A program made the position numbers and the translations under genes. A stretch of 64,000 bases of DNA from an uncultured Actinomycetes bacterium (lineage in GTDB: Bacteria > Actinomycetota > Coriobacteriia > Coriobacteriales > Atopobiaceae). Location of the stretch: the NCBI GenBank assembly GCA_900314645.1, contig OMWB01000011.1, positions 1-64,000 of the forward strand, written 5' to 3'. Each line of letters begins with the position of its first letter. The stretch's first letter is position 1. Of this stretch, positions 1 to 9,736 are shown in pieces. The notes beneath the pieces are model-generated. The model searched no databases and was not told the DNA's origin. It was given only the letters and a program-made list of their open reading frames with translations.

Positions 1-79
1 TCCGAACCCAGAAGTTAAGCCCCCGAGCGCCGATGGTACTGCGGAGGAAGTCCGTGGGAGAGCAGGACGTCGCTGACCA
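1..79 (+). rRNA. rrf: 5S ribosomal RNA, 3' part
   Basis: The first ~79 bases match the 3' two thirds of bacterial 5S rRNA: the CCGAACxCAGAAGTTAAGC core (loop B/helix III) is followed by a GATGGTACTGC segment and a GTGGGAGAGCAGGACGTCG helix IV/V segment. The 5' part and the rest of the rRNA operon lie outside the window. The exact mature 3' end is estimated from the closing-helix position. A strong terminator follows about 25 bases later. Confidence 0.9.
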
Positions 80-105
80 ACAAGGGGCATTTTGCGTTTT
101 AGATA

Positions 106-144
106 GGGGCGCCATCACCGGTTGGGTGATGGCGCCCCTTTTTT
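106..144 (+). terminator. Rho-independent terminator of the rRNA operon
   Basis: A perfect 14-bp stem (106-119 with 125-138), a 5-base loop and six T (139-144). It lies just after the 5S end, so it terminates the ribosomal operon. Confidence 0.92.
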
Positions 145-316
145 GCATAAAGAAGGAGTTTTATCCAATAGTGCCGTCAATCTACGAATTATGCTGGCAG
201 AAAGCTAGCAGATTTCTGCACAGACGTAACAGAACGTCTTGCTCAAATTACGCCACCATCTTTGTGCCATTAGGTATTGTCAATACCGATGACGGAGATC
301 AAAGGAGGTGGCATGC

Positions 317-3300
317 ATGGATGCGGTGGCCACACAACGACAGGGGCGCTTGGAAGGCGCAGGTCAGTCGCTTAATACGGCGGGGCTCACAAGAAGCGAG
401 ATTGTCGGAAGGAGATTTCGCCTTCGCGTGCTGGCTGGGGAGCCTGAGGCGCGTGTCGTGTTCATTTGCGCCGAGTGTGGCATGGGCAAGACGTGGCTCG
501 CGCAGGATGCACTCGCCTATCTCAAGAAACAGGGATACTGCACGCGCTATGAGAGCTTTGAAGGCATTGAGAGCGAACGGGCGTGTCGCAAGCTGATGGC
601 CCTTGCCCGCGAGGTAAAGACCATGACGCCAGAGCCTGGCGGGTCGAAGGCTGTCGTAGTGGATGACCTGCCTCCAATCGAGGAGTGCGATCTGGCGCGG
701 GTCAAGCGGGCGTTGGGGCGGATGGTATCGGCCAACACCTTTGTGCTGGTTTGCACCCGTCCTGAGGGGGAGGCGCTTGCCGAGGAGATGGCCTCCTGCC
801 AGCGTTTGTTGTCTGTCGATCTGATCGAGATGTATCACGTGGAGCTCGAGACGCACGGCTTCGAGAGCGTGACCTCTACGCGGGATATTGCATGTTTGGT
901 GTTTGACGGCACGACCCAATCATCTTCGGTTCATAGCAAGAGGAAGGCATGGTGCAAGGCTGTTGGCTCCTTAGCAAACGGCCTGTTGCGCGAGACTCTG
1001 CCCCTTGAAGACCAGCAGCTTCGTTTGGCCATGATGCTGATGGGTACGGGCGGCTTCGACGAACTGCAGCCTGTCGTGGCTAGGCTTGATGCCGAGATGC
1101 TTGATTGGCTGAGCAGGGATACGCCTTTCTTTGGAATAGACCGTGTGCAGGGCACCTTTGAGTGTGCTGGCCTGTCAGAGCTTTGGGTGTTTGAGGAGTG
1201 CGTGGGACAGCTCAAGGATGCGTGCGGGCGCATGCCCGAAACCGTGGAGAATGCCGCGTACGCATTGGCTGCCCGCGGTGACTATGCGCGCCTTGCGGAG
1301 ATCTGCGACTTCTGCAGCGACCGCGTCGTTGCTGAGATTTGCTGTATGTGGGGTGTGGAGCTGGTTTGCGACGGCAGGATTGCCTTGGTCGAAAGGGCTC
1401 TTCAGCTCCATCGTGATCTTGGACTGCCGCGTACTCCGGAGCAAGCCCTGGCGGACCAAGCGTTGGCATGGGTGGGGGATACCAGTGTGGTGCCAAGCAG
1501 CCAAGCCGCGCTAGGTACAGCTGGTGAGGACACCTTTGACCTGGCCAAGAAGCGGCGAATCGTCGAGCTGCTCCGTATGTGCAGGAACCTCGACCGCTGC
1601 GCCCCTTCGGGGAAGGTTGCCATCAGAGGCGATGACGACGAGACGGCTCGCGCGCTTGTGCGACACATCAAAGCCCGCAGGTTCATCCTCGCGGGAAGGG
1701 CGACGGAGGCATATGCGCTCCTCGTGAACGACCCGCTGAGGCTCATGCCCCATACCCTCGTGTCCGCATGGCTCTGTGATGACTTTGAGATTGCCCAGGC
1801 GTTGATCGGGGAGACTCCGCGTGAGGAGGAGCTACGGGCCCATGAGCAGGGGCGTTCGACGATGGCCCAGACGGGGATTGAGCGGCTTGTCAGGTATCAG
1901 TCTATGATCGGCCCCCTCATGACCGTGCTCGTCGGCAGGGGAAAGGAGTTTGAGGGCGCAGAGGAGGTCGTGGCGCGTGCCTCGCGCGTCGGAGACGACG
2001 GAATCCAGGCGATACTGCTCCTGGCCCTTGCCGTCCTCGACAATCGCAAGAAGGCCTTTGCGAGGGCCCATGTGAGGGCAGTGCAGGCTGCTGACCTGCT
2101 GACTGGGACAAATGGGCGCCACCTGTTGCTCATCGCGCGGCTGGTGGACGCGCTTGCTGCCATGGGGCTGGGAGATAACAGCGGCCTTGCAAGCCTTGCT
2201 CGCAGAACGACCCCTTCGGTGGTTAGGGACCTTGCAGCGTTCATGGCTTGCCAAGAGGCAGAGGTGGCAGACAGCATCGAGCTCAGCGTGTTGTCGCGCA
2301 CCAATGGCTCCCAGGACGTCGTCTGGCTGCTGAACGTGCTCTGTAACGACTTTGAAGGGGCCTCAGCGGCCTTCAGAGAGGTGATTCCGAAGCCTTGGTT
2401 GGCTATGTCGCGCAGGGCGGTCAAGAAGGTCCAGGCGATGGCTAATCACGGCACGCGCGAAGACGATGAAGAGGTCGCTGCGCGAGAGGTCATGCTTGCC
2501 GAGACGAATGTCCAGGCGGCTCATAAGCCCCTCGGAGAGCCTGAGCGGCCCGTCTGCATCAATGTCTTGGGGGAGTTCAGCATGAGGGTCAATGGTGAGC
2601 TCATCCCGAGCACGAGCTTCTCCCAAAGGAAGGCACGCTCGTTCTTGACGTTTCTTGCCATGCGTCGCGGCCATATCATGAGACGCTTCGAGTTGGTAGA
2701 GTGCGTCTGGCCGGAGGCGGACTTTGACGTGGGGAGGCAGAAGATTTACGAGGCCGCCAGCACGGTGAGGAGAGTCATTACGCGCAAGAACGACGGGAAA
2801 CGAATCGATCCCTTCGTGGGAAGCAAGTCAGATGGAGTCGTGGGGCTTGATACGAGCATCGTGGCTTGCGACGTGGACCAGTTTGAGAGGCTCTCGCATG
2901 CGGCGCTTGCAGAGGATGATGACGGACGTGTGGTTGACCTGGCCATACAGGCGACGGCGCTGTATCGAGGCGATCTGTGCGAAACTCCGTTCGACGCAAC
3001 GGGAGCTGCCGAGCAACGGCGCAGCGAGCTTCGGAACCTCTTTGTGGATGTCTCGGTTGCGGGTGCATTGGCGGCGATGCGCGATGACCTGCTGCCGCTT
3101 GCCGTGCGAATGGCGTGGGCCGCGCATGAGGCGAGCAGCATGAGAGAGGATGTGGTGCTCGTGCTGGTGGAGGCCCTCAAGATGTCTGGTCGCGTCATGG
3201 ATGCGCGCAACGTGTATCTCTCGTACGCAAGAACCCTGCTCGAGCAGACTGGGGAGCCTCCGTCGGCAAGTCTGCGCGCCACCATTGCCAAGATCATCCC

Positions 3301-3373
3301 CTCGATGGGGAGCGGAAAGGCAAGGAAAGGCGGTGGGCCCAAGAAGAAGCGCACACTTGCGTATACAGGGTGA
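317..3373 (+). CDS. Large NTPase/BTAD-type (SARP-like) transcriptional regulator
   Basis: A protein of ~1018 residues. Near the N-terminus (about residue 53) is a Walker A loop (AECGMGKT) with a downstream VVVDDLPP acidic strand, as in MalT/LuxR-type STAND ATPases. The middle is helical and repeat-like, probably TPR-type. From about residue 747 to the end there is an OmpR-type winged helix (INVLGEFSMRVNGEL, then SQRKARSFLTFLAM) followed by a bacterial transcriptional activation domain with helical repeats. The family normally uses the ATPase/TPR part to sense a ligand and the C-terminal part to bind DNA; the target is unknown. A GTG at 308 opens the frame but overlaps the AAAGGAGG ribosome-binding site (301-308). 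ATG 317 has ideal spacing and is preferred. The gene stands alone between the rRNA operon and secA. Confidence 0.85.
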   Translation: MDAVATQRQGRLEGAGQSLNTAGLTRSEIVGRRFRLRVLAGEPEARVVFICAECGMGKTWLAQDALAYLKKQGYCTRYESFEGIESERACRKLMALAREVKTMTPEPGGSKAVVVDDLPPIEECDLARVKRALGRMVSANTFVLVCTRPEGEALAEEMASCQRLLSVDLIEMYHVELETHGFESVTSTRDIACLVFDGTTQSSSVHSKRKAWCKAVGSLANGLLRETLPLEDQQLRLAMMLMGTGGFDELQPVVARLDAEMLDWLSRDTPFFGIDRVQGTFECAGLSELWVFEECVGQLKDACGRMPETVENAAYALAARGDYARLAEICDFCSDRVVAEICCMWGVELVCDGRIALVERALQLHRDLGLPRTPEQALADQALAWVGDTSVVPSSQAALGTAGEDTFDLAKKRRIVELLRMCRNLDRCAPSGKVAIRGDDDETARALVRHIKARRFILAGRATEAYALLVNDPLRLMPHTLVSAWLCDDFEIAQALIGETPREEELRAHEQGRSTMAQTGIERLVRYQSMIGPLMTVLVGRGKEFEGAEEVVARASRVGDDGIQAILLLALAVLDNRKKAFARAHVRAVQAADLLTGTNGRHLLLIARLVDALAAMGLGDNSGLASLARRTTPSVVRDLAAFMACQEAEVADSIELSVLSRTNGSQDVVWLLNVLCNDFEGASAAFREVIPKPWLAMSRRAVKKVQAMANHGTREDDEEVAAREVMLAETNVQAAHKPLGEPERPVCINVLGEFSMRVNGELIPSTSFSQRKARSFLTFLAMRRGHIMRRFELVECVWPEADFDVGRQKIYEAASTVRRVITRKNDGKRIDPFVGSKSDGVVGLDTSIVACDVDQFERLSHAALAEDDDGRVVDLAIQATALYRGDLCETPFDATGAAEQRRSELRNLFVDVSVAGALAAMRDDLLPLAVRMAWAAHEASSMREDVVLVLVEALKMSGRVMDARNVYLSYARTLLEQTGEPPSASLRATIAKIIPSMGSGKARKGGGPKKKRTLAYTG

Positions 3374-3498
3374 CGATGAGGTGCGCTTTTGGTGGTGTGA
3401 CGCGGCGGGCAAAGATGTTGCGCAAGCCTATTGTTAGAGTGTTCTAGGACGAATCTCTGGGTGAGCGTTATCGCCCTTAACTTGGCAGAGGAGCTCAT

Positions 3499-6354
3499 AT
3501 GGCTGGACTGCTTTCCAAGCTGCTTTCCCGTGGCGCGGACCGTCAACTTAAGGAATTCGAGAAGATCGCCGCGCGCATCAACGAGTTGGGTCCAAACTAC
3601 GCATCAGACAAGATGGATGACGCCGAGCTCGCGCGTCAGACGATCCTCTTCCGCGAGCGCTTCGCAAACGGCGAGAGCCTCGACAGCATGCTGCCCGAGG
3701 CGTTTGCCGCGATGCGCGAGATGAGCGACCGCACCATCCATCAGCGGCACTTTGACGTGCAGCTCATCGGCGGCATCGCCCTGCACCGCGGCATGATCGC
3801 CGAGATGAAGACGGGCGAAGGCAAGACGCTGGTCTCAACGCTGGCTGGCTACCTCAATGCCATCGCCGGCGAGGGCGTGCACATCGTTACCGTCAACGAC
3901 TACCTGGCCCGCCGAGACAGCGAGTGGATGGGCCAGATCTATCGCCGCATGGGCATGAGCGTGGGCCTTCTTCAAAACGGCATGAGGCCGAACATGAAGA
4001 AGCCGGCGTATCAGTCGGACCTCACGTATGGCACCAACTCCGAGTTTGGCTTTGACTACCTGCGCGACAACATGGTTACGCGCAGCAACATGCGCGTCCA
4101 GCGTGGGCATCACTACGCCATCGTGGACGAGGTCGACTCCATCCTCATCGACGAGGCGCGTACCCCGCTCATCATCTCTGGTATGGGCGACAAGTCCGCG
4201 ACCACGTACAAGGACTTTGCCCGCGCCGTGCGCGGCCTTACGCCCGACGTTGACTTTGAGATGGACGAGGCAAAGCACACCATCGCGGCGACTGAGGTGG
4301 GCCTCGCCAAGATCGAGCGCGCGCTGAACATGGACGACATCTACGCCGACCCGTCGGGCCAGCTCGTCAACCATCTGCAGCAGGCGCTGAAGGCCGAGTA
4401 CATGTTCCACCGCGACCAGCAGTACGTGGTGGTTGACGGCGAGGTCAAGATTGTCGACGAGTTCACCGGCCGCATCATGGAGGGCAGGCGCTACTCCGAG
4501 GGCCTGCACCAGGCAATCGAGGCCAAAGAGGGCGTGTACGTTCGCGAGGAGAACCAGACGCTCGCGACCATCACCCTGCAGAACTACTTCCGCCTGTACG
4601 ACAAGCTCGCCGGCATGACCGGTACCGCCATGACCGAGGACGCGGAGTTCCGCGAGATCTACAACCTGCCCGTGCAGGCCATTCCGCCAAACCGCCCGGT
4701 CATCAGGAAGGACAACGACGACCTCGTCTTCCAGACCATCGACTACAAGTTCAACGCCGTGGCCGATGAGGTCGTGTCGCGTCACCGTGCGGGCCAGCCG
4801 TGCCTGGTGGGCACCGTCTCCATCGAGAGCTCCGAGCGTCTCGCGCGCATCCTCGAGAAGCATGGTGTGCGCCACGGTGAGTACGAGGTGCTGAACGCGA
4901 AGCATCACGAGCGCGAGGCCGCAATCGTGGCACAGGCTGGCCGCGAGGGCGCCATCACCATCGCAACCAACATGGCAGGCCGTGGTACCGACATCCTTTT
5001 GGGCGGAAACCCCAGCTTCCTTGCCCTCGATTACCTGCGCGACGAGGGGTTTGCGCTCGAGGGTGTTTCGGCTGAGCAGCTCAACGCCGCCATCTCCACC
5101 GTCGAGCAGGGCGGGGAATGGCCTGGTTTGGGTGAGGTCAAGGAGGATCAAGAGCCTGTCAGCCAGGTTCAGGCCATCGCGGCCATGCGCCGTGCCCGCC
5201 TGCAGTGCGCCAAGGAGCGCGAGCGCGTGCTCGCGGCCGGCGGTCTGTGCGTGATTGGTACTGAGCGCCACGAGAGCCGACGCATTGACAACCAGCTCCG
5301 CGGCCGCTCTGGCCGTCAGGGCGACCCGGGCGAGACCCAGTTCTACCTGTCGCTCGACGATGACCTCATGCGTCTGTTTGGCGGCGACCGCATGGACCGC
5401 ATCGCGGCCATGATGAACAAGTACGACATGCCGCCCGAGATGCCGATTCAGGCCAAGATGGTGACCAAGGCTGTCGAGAGCGCCCAGCGCAAGGTCGAGG
5501 AGATCAACTTCTCCATGCGTAAGAACGTTCTCGACTACGACGACGTTATGAACAAGCAGCGCCAAGTCATCTACGAGGAGCGCAACAAGATTCTGGACGG
5601 CAAGGACCTCACCGAGCACGTGAACGAGGTCACCTACGACACGGTTCAGCGTAAGGTCGAGGAGTATTGCCCCGAGGGCGTGCCCCAGAGCGAGTGGGAC
5701 CTCACCGGCCTGCGTCGCTGGGTGGTTGAGCTGACGGGCAGGGACGACATGTCCGAGCTCTCGTCCTCCATGAACCAGAGCGACATCATCGATGTCGTGG
5801 ACGCGTTCGTGGACACTTGCTACAACGAGAAGTCCGAGCGCCTGTCGCCCGAGATTATGCATCAGCTGACCACGCAGGTCATGCTGCGCGTCATCGACAC
5901 GCGCTGGATGGCGTACCTGCAGGAGATGGACTACCTGAAGACGGGCATTGGCCTGCGCGGCTTTGGTCAGCGCGACCCGCTGGTGGAGTACAAGAGCGAG
6001 GCCTACGCGGCGTTTACCGAGCTCGTCAACACCATGTACGAGGACTTCCTGCGTACGATTCTCCATCTTGAGCTTGCCGTGGCTCCCATGGCCTCCCCTG
6101 AGCCTGACTCGCTGCGTGGCGCGCGGTTCTCCGGTCCCGCTGACGTTGACGGCGATCAAGGGCGCAAGGCCACCCCGGCCCCGCGCCCGGCCTCTGGCCA
6201 GGCCGCTCCCGCGGCGACGCAGCCGGCAAAGCCGATGACGTATCGCAAGGCAGACGACCCTGACATCTTTGTGGGCGTGGGACGCAATGACCCCTGCCCG
6301 TGCGGAAGCGGCAAGAAGTTCAAGAATTGCCACGGACGCCCGGGGGCACGATAG
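3499..6354 (+). CDS. secA: Preprotein translocase ATPase SecA
   Basis: A 951-residue motor of the Sec protein-export channel, driving unfolded preproteins through SecYEG at the membrane. Visible are Walker A MKTGEGKT (about residue 103), the DEVDSILIDEARTPLIISG box (about 208), the Q/R motif region NMAGRGTDILLGGNP and the second nucleotide-binding half. The C-terminal zinc-binding tail, CPCGSGKKFKNCHG (about 932-945), is the SecB/ribosome-contacting SEC-C motif and follows a Pro/Ala-rich linker. The length is normal for an actinobacterial SecA. A GAGGAGC ribosome-binding site precedes ATG 3499. prfB starts one base after the stop, so the two are probably co-transcribed. Confidence 0.98.
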   Translation: MAGLLSKLLSRGADRQLKEFEKIAARINELGPNYASDKMDDAELARQTILFRERFANGESLDSMLPEAFAAMREMSDRTIHQRHFDVQLIGGIALHRGMIAEMKTGEGKTLVSTLAGYLNAIAGEGVHIVTVNDYLARRDSEWMGQIYRRMGMSVGLLQNGMRPNMKKPAYQSDLTYGTNSEFGFDYLRDNMVTRSNMRVQRGHHYAIVDEVDSILIDEARTPLIISGMGDKSATTYKDFARAVRGLTPDVDFEMDEAKHTIAATEVGLAKIERALNMDDIYADPSGQLVNHLQQALKAEYMFHRDQQYVVVDGEVKIVDEFTGRIMEGRRYSEGLHQAIEAKEGVYVREENQTLATITLQNYFRLYDKLAGMTGTAMTEDAEFREIYNLPVQAIPPNRPVIRKDNDDLVFQTIDYKFNAVADEVVSRHRAGQPCLVGTVSIESSERLARILEKHGVRHGEYEVLNAKHHEREAAIVAQAGREGAITIATNMAGRGTDILLGGNPSFLALDYLRDEGFALEGVSAEQLNAAISTVEQGGEWPGLGEVKEDQEPVSQVQAIAAMRRARLQCAKERERVLAAGGLCVIGTERHESRRIDNQLRGRSGRQGDPGETQFYLSLDDDLMRLFGGDRMDRIAAMMNKYDMPPEMPIQAKMVTKAVESAQRKVEEINFSMRKNVLDYDDVMNKQRQVIYEERNKILDGKDLTEHVNEVTYDTVQRKVEEYCPEGVPQSEWDLTGLRRWVVELTGRDDMSELSSSMNQSDIIDVVDAFVDTCYNEKSERLSPEIMHQLTTQVMLRVIDTRWMAYLQEMDYLKTGIGLRGFGQRDPLVEYKSEAYAAFTELVNTMYEDFLRTILHLELAVAPMASPEPDSLRGARFSGPADVDGDQGRKATPAPRPASGQAAPAATQPAKPMTYRKADDPDIFVGVGRNDPCPCGSGKKFKNCHGRPGAR

Positions 6355-6355
6355 G

Positions 6356-7462
6356 ATGGCTGACGTTATTCGGCCCGACGTCCAGGCGCTCGAGACGCGT
6401 CTGGGCGAGGTCGAGGGGTACCTGCACATCGATGACCGTCGCAAGGAAATCGCAAGCCTGGAGGAGCAGAGCGCTCTTCCGGGGTTCTGGGACGATGCCG
6501 AACAGGCGCGCGTGGTGATGGAGCGCCTGACGCGCGCCCGCGAAGATGTGTCGGCGCTTGCCGCCGCGCGTGCAAAGCTGGACGACGCGAAGACCGCGCT
6601 TGAGCTTGGTGACGAGATGGACGATGAGGACCTCGTCATCGAGGCGGCGCAGCTGTGCGAAGAGCTGGCTCAGGACCTGGGTGAGCTCGAGCTCGCTAGC
6701 TGGTTCAGCGATGAGCTCGACCATGGTGACGCGATCGTCACGGTGACGCCGGGCCAGGGTGGGCTTGAGGCGCAGGACTGGTGTGCCATGCTCTTCAGGA
6801 TGTACCAGGCCTATTGTGCACGGCGCGGCTGGAAGGTGACGGTAAACGACGCTCCTGCGGGAGAAGCCATCGGCCTTGACCGGGCCATGTTCACGGTATC
6901 GGGGCACAACGCCTATGGTATGCTCCGCGCGGAGCAGGGCGTGCATCGCTTGGTGCGCATCTCGCCAACCGACGCCAAGAAGCGTCGTCAGACCACCTTT
7001 GCCGGCGTTGAGGTGCTCCCGGTGCTGCCTGACAACATCGAGGTGGACATCAACCCCGACGACCTGCGAATTGACGTCTTCCACAGTCATGGCCATGGCG
7101 GCCAGGGCGTCAACACGACTGACTCGGCGGTACGCATCACGCATCTTCCCACGGGAATTGTGGTCACCTGCCAAAACGAGCGCAGCCAGCTGCAGAACAA
7201 GGCGTTTGCCATGAACGTGCTGCGCTCCAAGCTCTACGAGATGGAGCTTGAGCGCAGGGCTGCCGAGATGGACGAGCTCCGTGGCCCCAAGCACGACATC
7301 TCATGGGGCAACCAGATCAGGAGCTACGTGCTCTATCCCTATCAGCTGGTGAAGGACCTGCGTACCGAGGTAGAGACGGGAAACGTAGACTCCGTTCTCT
7401 CCGACGGCGATCTGGACAAGTTCATCGTGGCGTACCATCGCTGGGCGGTCGGCAGCCGATAG
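6356..7462 (+). CDS. prfB: Peptide chain release factor 2 (single-frame, no programmed frameshift)
   Basis: A 368-residue class-I release factor, which normally reads UGA/UAA and triggers peptidyl-tRNA hydrolysis. The hydrolysis motif is present as HGHGGQGVNTTDS. The codon-recognition tripeptide, normally SPF in RF2, reads SPT here (VRISPTDAKKRRQTTF). In many bacteria prfB needs a +1 frameshift at an in-frame UGA around codon 25. Here the frame is continuous through GGGTACCTGCACATCGAT, with no UGA, so that autoregulation is absent. ATG 6356 follows the secA stop by one base; the frame is open further upstream, but that would overlap secA. It is RF2 rather than RF1 by overall match to the RF2 C-terminus (ITHLPTGIVVTCQNERSQLQNK, WGNQIRSYVLYPYQLVKDLRT). 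Confidence 0.95.
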   Translation: MADVIRPDVQALETRLGEVEGYLHIDDRRKEIASLEEQSALPGFWDDAEQARVVMERLTRAREDVSALAAARAKLDDAKTALELGDEMDDEDLVIEAAQLCEELAQDLGELELASWFSDELDHGDAIVTVTPGQGGLEAQDWCAMLFRMYQAYCARRGWKVTVNDAPAGEAIGLDRAMFTVSGHNAYGMLRAEQGVHRLVRISPTDAKKRRQTTFAGVEVLPVLPDNIEVDINPDDLRIDVFHSHGHGGQGVNTTDSAVRITHLPTGIVVTCQNERSQLQNKAFAMNVLRSKLYEMELERRAAEMDELRGPKHDISWGNQIRSYVLYPYQLVKDLRTEVETGNVDSVLSDGDLDKFIVAYHRWAVGSR

Positions 7463-7648
7463 TGGTCCTCGCTGCGGACGCGGCAGCGCTTCCAGACCGC
7501 AGCGGTGGCGCGGGTGCCGTCAAATGTCACTCGGTCACGCTCTCTTCACAGTGTTATGTGCGTTTAGGCCAGTTAGCAGGAGGTCTGCTTGCAACTGGTA
7601 AAATTCATCTATCTGTCAGCATCGCCTAAACGAAGGAAAGGAGCTCTT

Positions 7649-8800
7649 GTGGCTAGCCACTTTCGCAATAGCGAGGGACAGGGTGCGGAGGATCTGGAGC
7701 AAAACGCAACAGAGACCCTGCAGACGCCAGAGGTGGAAACGACGGATTACCTCGCCGTTGACGAGGACGAGCTGAACGCAATCTTCAGCAGCCTCACCGC
7801 CGTGTCGGCGCCAGAGCCCGTAGAGACGCTCGTGACAGAGACAGTTGAAGAGACCGTTGAGGAGGCAGAGCCTATGGTAAATGCTCAAGCTGAGCGTGGG
7901 ACAGGCGCGTTCTCAGTGCCCGATCCGCTGGCTGAGCCCATGCTGGACGCCGCTTCGGTGCCCGATCCGCTGGCCGAGCCTGCGCCAATGCCTGAGCCGG
8001 CCCCCGAGGTCGTTCAGGAGGCCGTAGCTAATCAGGATGTCACCGGTGTTCGTCCGCTTATCGACGAGCCGGCTCCTGTGGTCTCTCGTGAGGGCACCCC
8101 TACCATCTCGCTCAGGAACGTAACCGTTATCTATCCCGCCCAGCCCAACAAGCCCGCACTGGACAACGTCAGCCTCGATATCTATCCGGGCGAGTTCGTC
8201 TTCCTCGTGGGTCACTCGGGCTCCGGCAAGTCCACCTTCATCCGCCTGCTCAACCGCGAGCTGCGTGCGACGAAGGGTAAGGTCATGGTCGCCGGCCAAG
8301 ACCTGACGAGGATGCGCAACTGGAAGGTGCCGTACCTGCGCCGCCAGATTGGCTGCGTATTCCAGGACTTCAAGCTGCTTCCGGACAAGACCACCTACGA
8401 GAACGTGGCCTTCGCGCTGGAGTGCATCGGCAAGCCTAAGTCGGTTATCAAGGCTCAGGTGCCCGAGGTGCTGCGCCTCGTCGGCCTGGCTGACCGCATG
8501 GATGCCTATCCCGACCAGCTCTCCGGTGGCGAGCAGCAGCGCGTCTCGGTTGCGCGCGCCATGGTCAACCGCCCGCCGCTGCTCATCTGCGACGAGCCTA
8601 CCGGCAACCTTGACCCGGCCATCTCGCTGGGCATCATGAGGCTGCTTGACGCCATTAACCGCACGGGCACAACGGTGGTCGTGGCCACCCACGACCAGGC
8701 CATGGTCGACAGCATGCGCAGGCGCGTCCTTGCGCTTGAGGCTGGCCAGCTGGTCCGCGATCAGGAGAGGGGAGGGTACGGCAATTATGGTGTTCTCTAA
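7649..8800 (+). CDS. ftsE: Cell-division ABC ATPase FtsE with a long acidic N-terminal extension
   Basis: The FtsEX complex couples ATP use at the septum to activation of wall hydrolases. The ATPase core starts near residue 150 (TISLRNVTVIYP) and carries Walker A GHSGSGKST (about 188), signature LSGGEQQRV (about 290), Walker B LLICDEPTGNLD and the H-loop ATHD. FtsE is normally ~225-230 residues; this one is 383 because of a ~150-residue N-terminal region rich in Glu, Pro, Ala and Val. That region contains a repeated VPDPLAEP element and looks disordered. GTG 7649 has a good AAGGAG site; a start at 7589 in the same frame lacks one. The gene overlaps ftsX by 14 bp. Confidence 0.93.
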   Translation: MASHFRNSEGQGAEDLEQNATETLQTPEVETTDYLAVDEDELNAIFSSLTAVSAPEPVETLVTETVEETVEEAEPMVNAQAERGTGAFSVPDPLAEPMLDAASVPDPLAEPAPMPEPAPEVVQEAVANQDVTGVRPLIDEPAPVVSREGTPTISLRNVTVIYPAQPNKPALDNVSLDIYPGEFVFLVGHSGSGKSTFIRLLNRELRATKGKVMVAGQDLTRMRNWKVPYLRRQIGCVFQDFKLLPDKTTYENVAFALECIGKPKSVIKAQVPEVLRLVGLADRMDAYPDQLSGGEQQRVSVARAMVNRPPLLICDEPTGNLDPAISLGIMRLLDAINRTGTTVVVATHDQAMVDSMRRRVLALEAGQLVRDQERGGYGNYGVL

Positions 8801-9713
8801 TATCGGTTACTCCACGCGCGAGGCCTTCCATCACTTCCGTAGGAACTGGTCAACCTCGTTTGGCGCCGTCGTCACCATCTTCCTGTCGCTCTTCATCATT
8901 GGCACGTTCGTGCTCGGCTCCGCGATGCTCTCCAGCATCGTGGGCAACGTCGAGGACCGCGTTACCATCCAGGCGTTCCTGTCCGACGACGCCCTGCAGG
9001 AGGACGTAGACGCGCTCCGCACCCGTATCGAGGGGTGGGACAACGTCGAGTCCGTCACCTACAAGAGCAAGGACGAGGCGCTGCAGGAGTACAAGCAGAC
9101 CATGACCAACCGCAACGCAGCCGACGCGGTCGCCGCCCTTGACGGCGAGAACCCGGTGCCGGCTTCGCTGGTCATCAAGCTCGACGACCCGCAGCTCGTG
9201 CAGTCTGTTGCCGAGCGCCTCATTGCCGACAGCAGCTTTGCAACGGTCTGCGATGACCCGGACAATGTCGCGTCCTCGGTGCAGTATGGCCGTGAGACGG
9301 TGGAGCGCCTGTTCAGCGTGACCAACTACATCCGCATCGCCGCGCTCGTGCTGGTGGCCCTGCTGGCCTTTGTTGCCTTCGTGTTCATCAACAACACGAT
9401 TCGCCTGGCCATCGCGGCTCGCCGTCGTGAGATTGCCATCGAGCGCCTGGTGGGCGCCTCAAACAGCTTCATCCGTGGGCCCTTCGTCATGGAGGGTATC
9501 CTCGAGGCACTGTTTGGCGCCATCCTGGCCATCGGCACCCTGCACGGTGGCATGAGCTACCTGGTTCCTAAGCTCGAGAGCAGCCTGCAGTTCCTGTCGT
9601 TCGAGGTTCCCATGAACATCGTCCTGCAGACGTACGCTGGCTTGCTGGTAATTGGCCTTCTATTGGGCCTCTTTGGCTCTGCCATTGCCATGAGGCGCTT
9701 CCTCAAGGTGTAA
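8787..9713 (+). CDS. ftsX: Cell-division permease-like protein FtsX
   Basis: A 308-residue membrane partner of FtsE. There is one N-terminal membrane segment (about residues 21-48, FGAVVTIFLSLFIIGTFVLG). A ~130-residue extracytoplasmic domain follows, containing the MacB-like loop (VTIQAFLSDDALQEDVDAL, SVTYKSKDEALQEYK). Three C-terminal membrane segments make the classic FtsX topology (IAALVLVALLAFVAFVFI; GAILAIGTLHGGMSYL; TYAGLLVIGLLLGLFGSAIA). ATG 8787 lies inside the end of ftsE with GGAGGG upstream, so the two are translationally coupled. The homologous frame extends further upstream but only as an ftsE shadow. A terminator follows at 9737. Confidence 0.95.
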   Translation: MVFSNIGYSTREAFHHFRRNWSTSFGAVVTIFLSLFIIGTFVLGSAMLSSIVGNVEDRVTIQAFLSDDALQEDVDALRTRIEGWDNVESVTYKSKDEALQEYKQTMTNRNAADAVAALDGENPVPASLVIKLDDPQLVQSVAERLIADSSFATVCDDPDNVASSVQYGRETVERLFSVTNYIRIAALVLVALLAFVAFVFINNTIRLAIAARRREIAIERLVGASNSFIRGPFVMEGILEALFGAILAIGTLHGGMSYLVPKLESSLQFLSFEVPMNIVLQTYAGLLVIGLLLGLFGSAIAMRRFLKV

Positions 9714-9736
9714 GGCAACTGGAAAGACACGTTCAA

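Noticed and set aside
6410..6445. Programmed +1 frameshift in prfB
   Set aside because: The AGGGG remnant exists but there is no in-frame UGA; the reading frame is continuous.
3835..6639. 934-codon open frame on the minus strand opposite secA and prfB
   Set aside because: It is a codon-bias shadow of secA in GC-rich DNA: low-complexity His/Leu/Val/Asp-rich translation, no domain, no ribosome-binding site, and the plus-strand protein is unmistakable.
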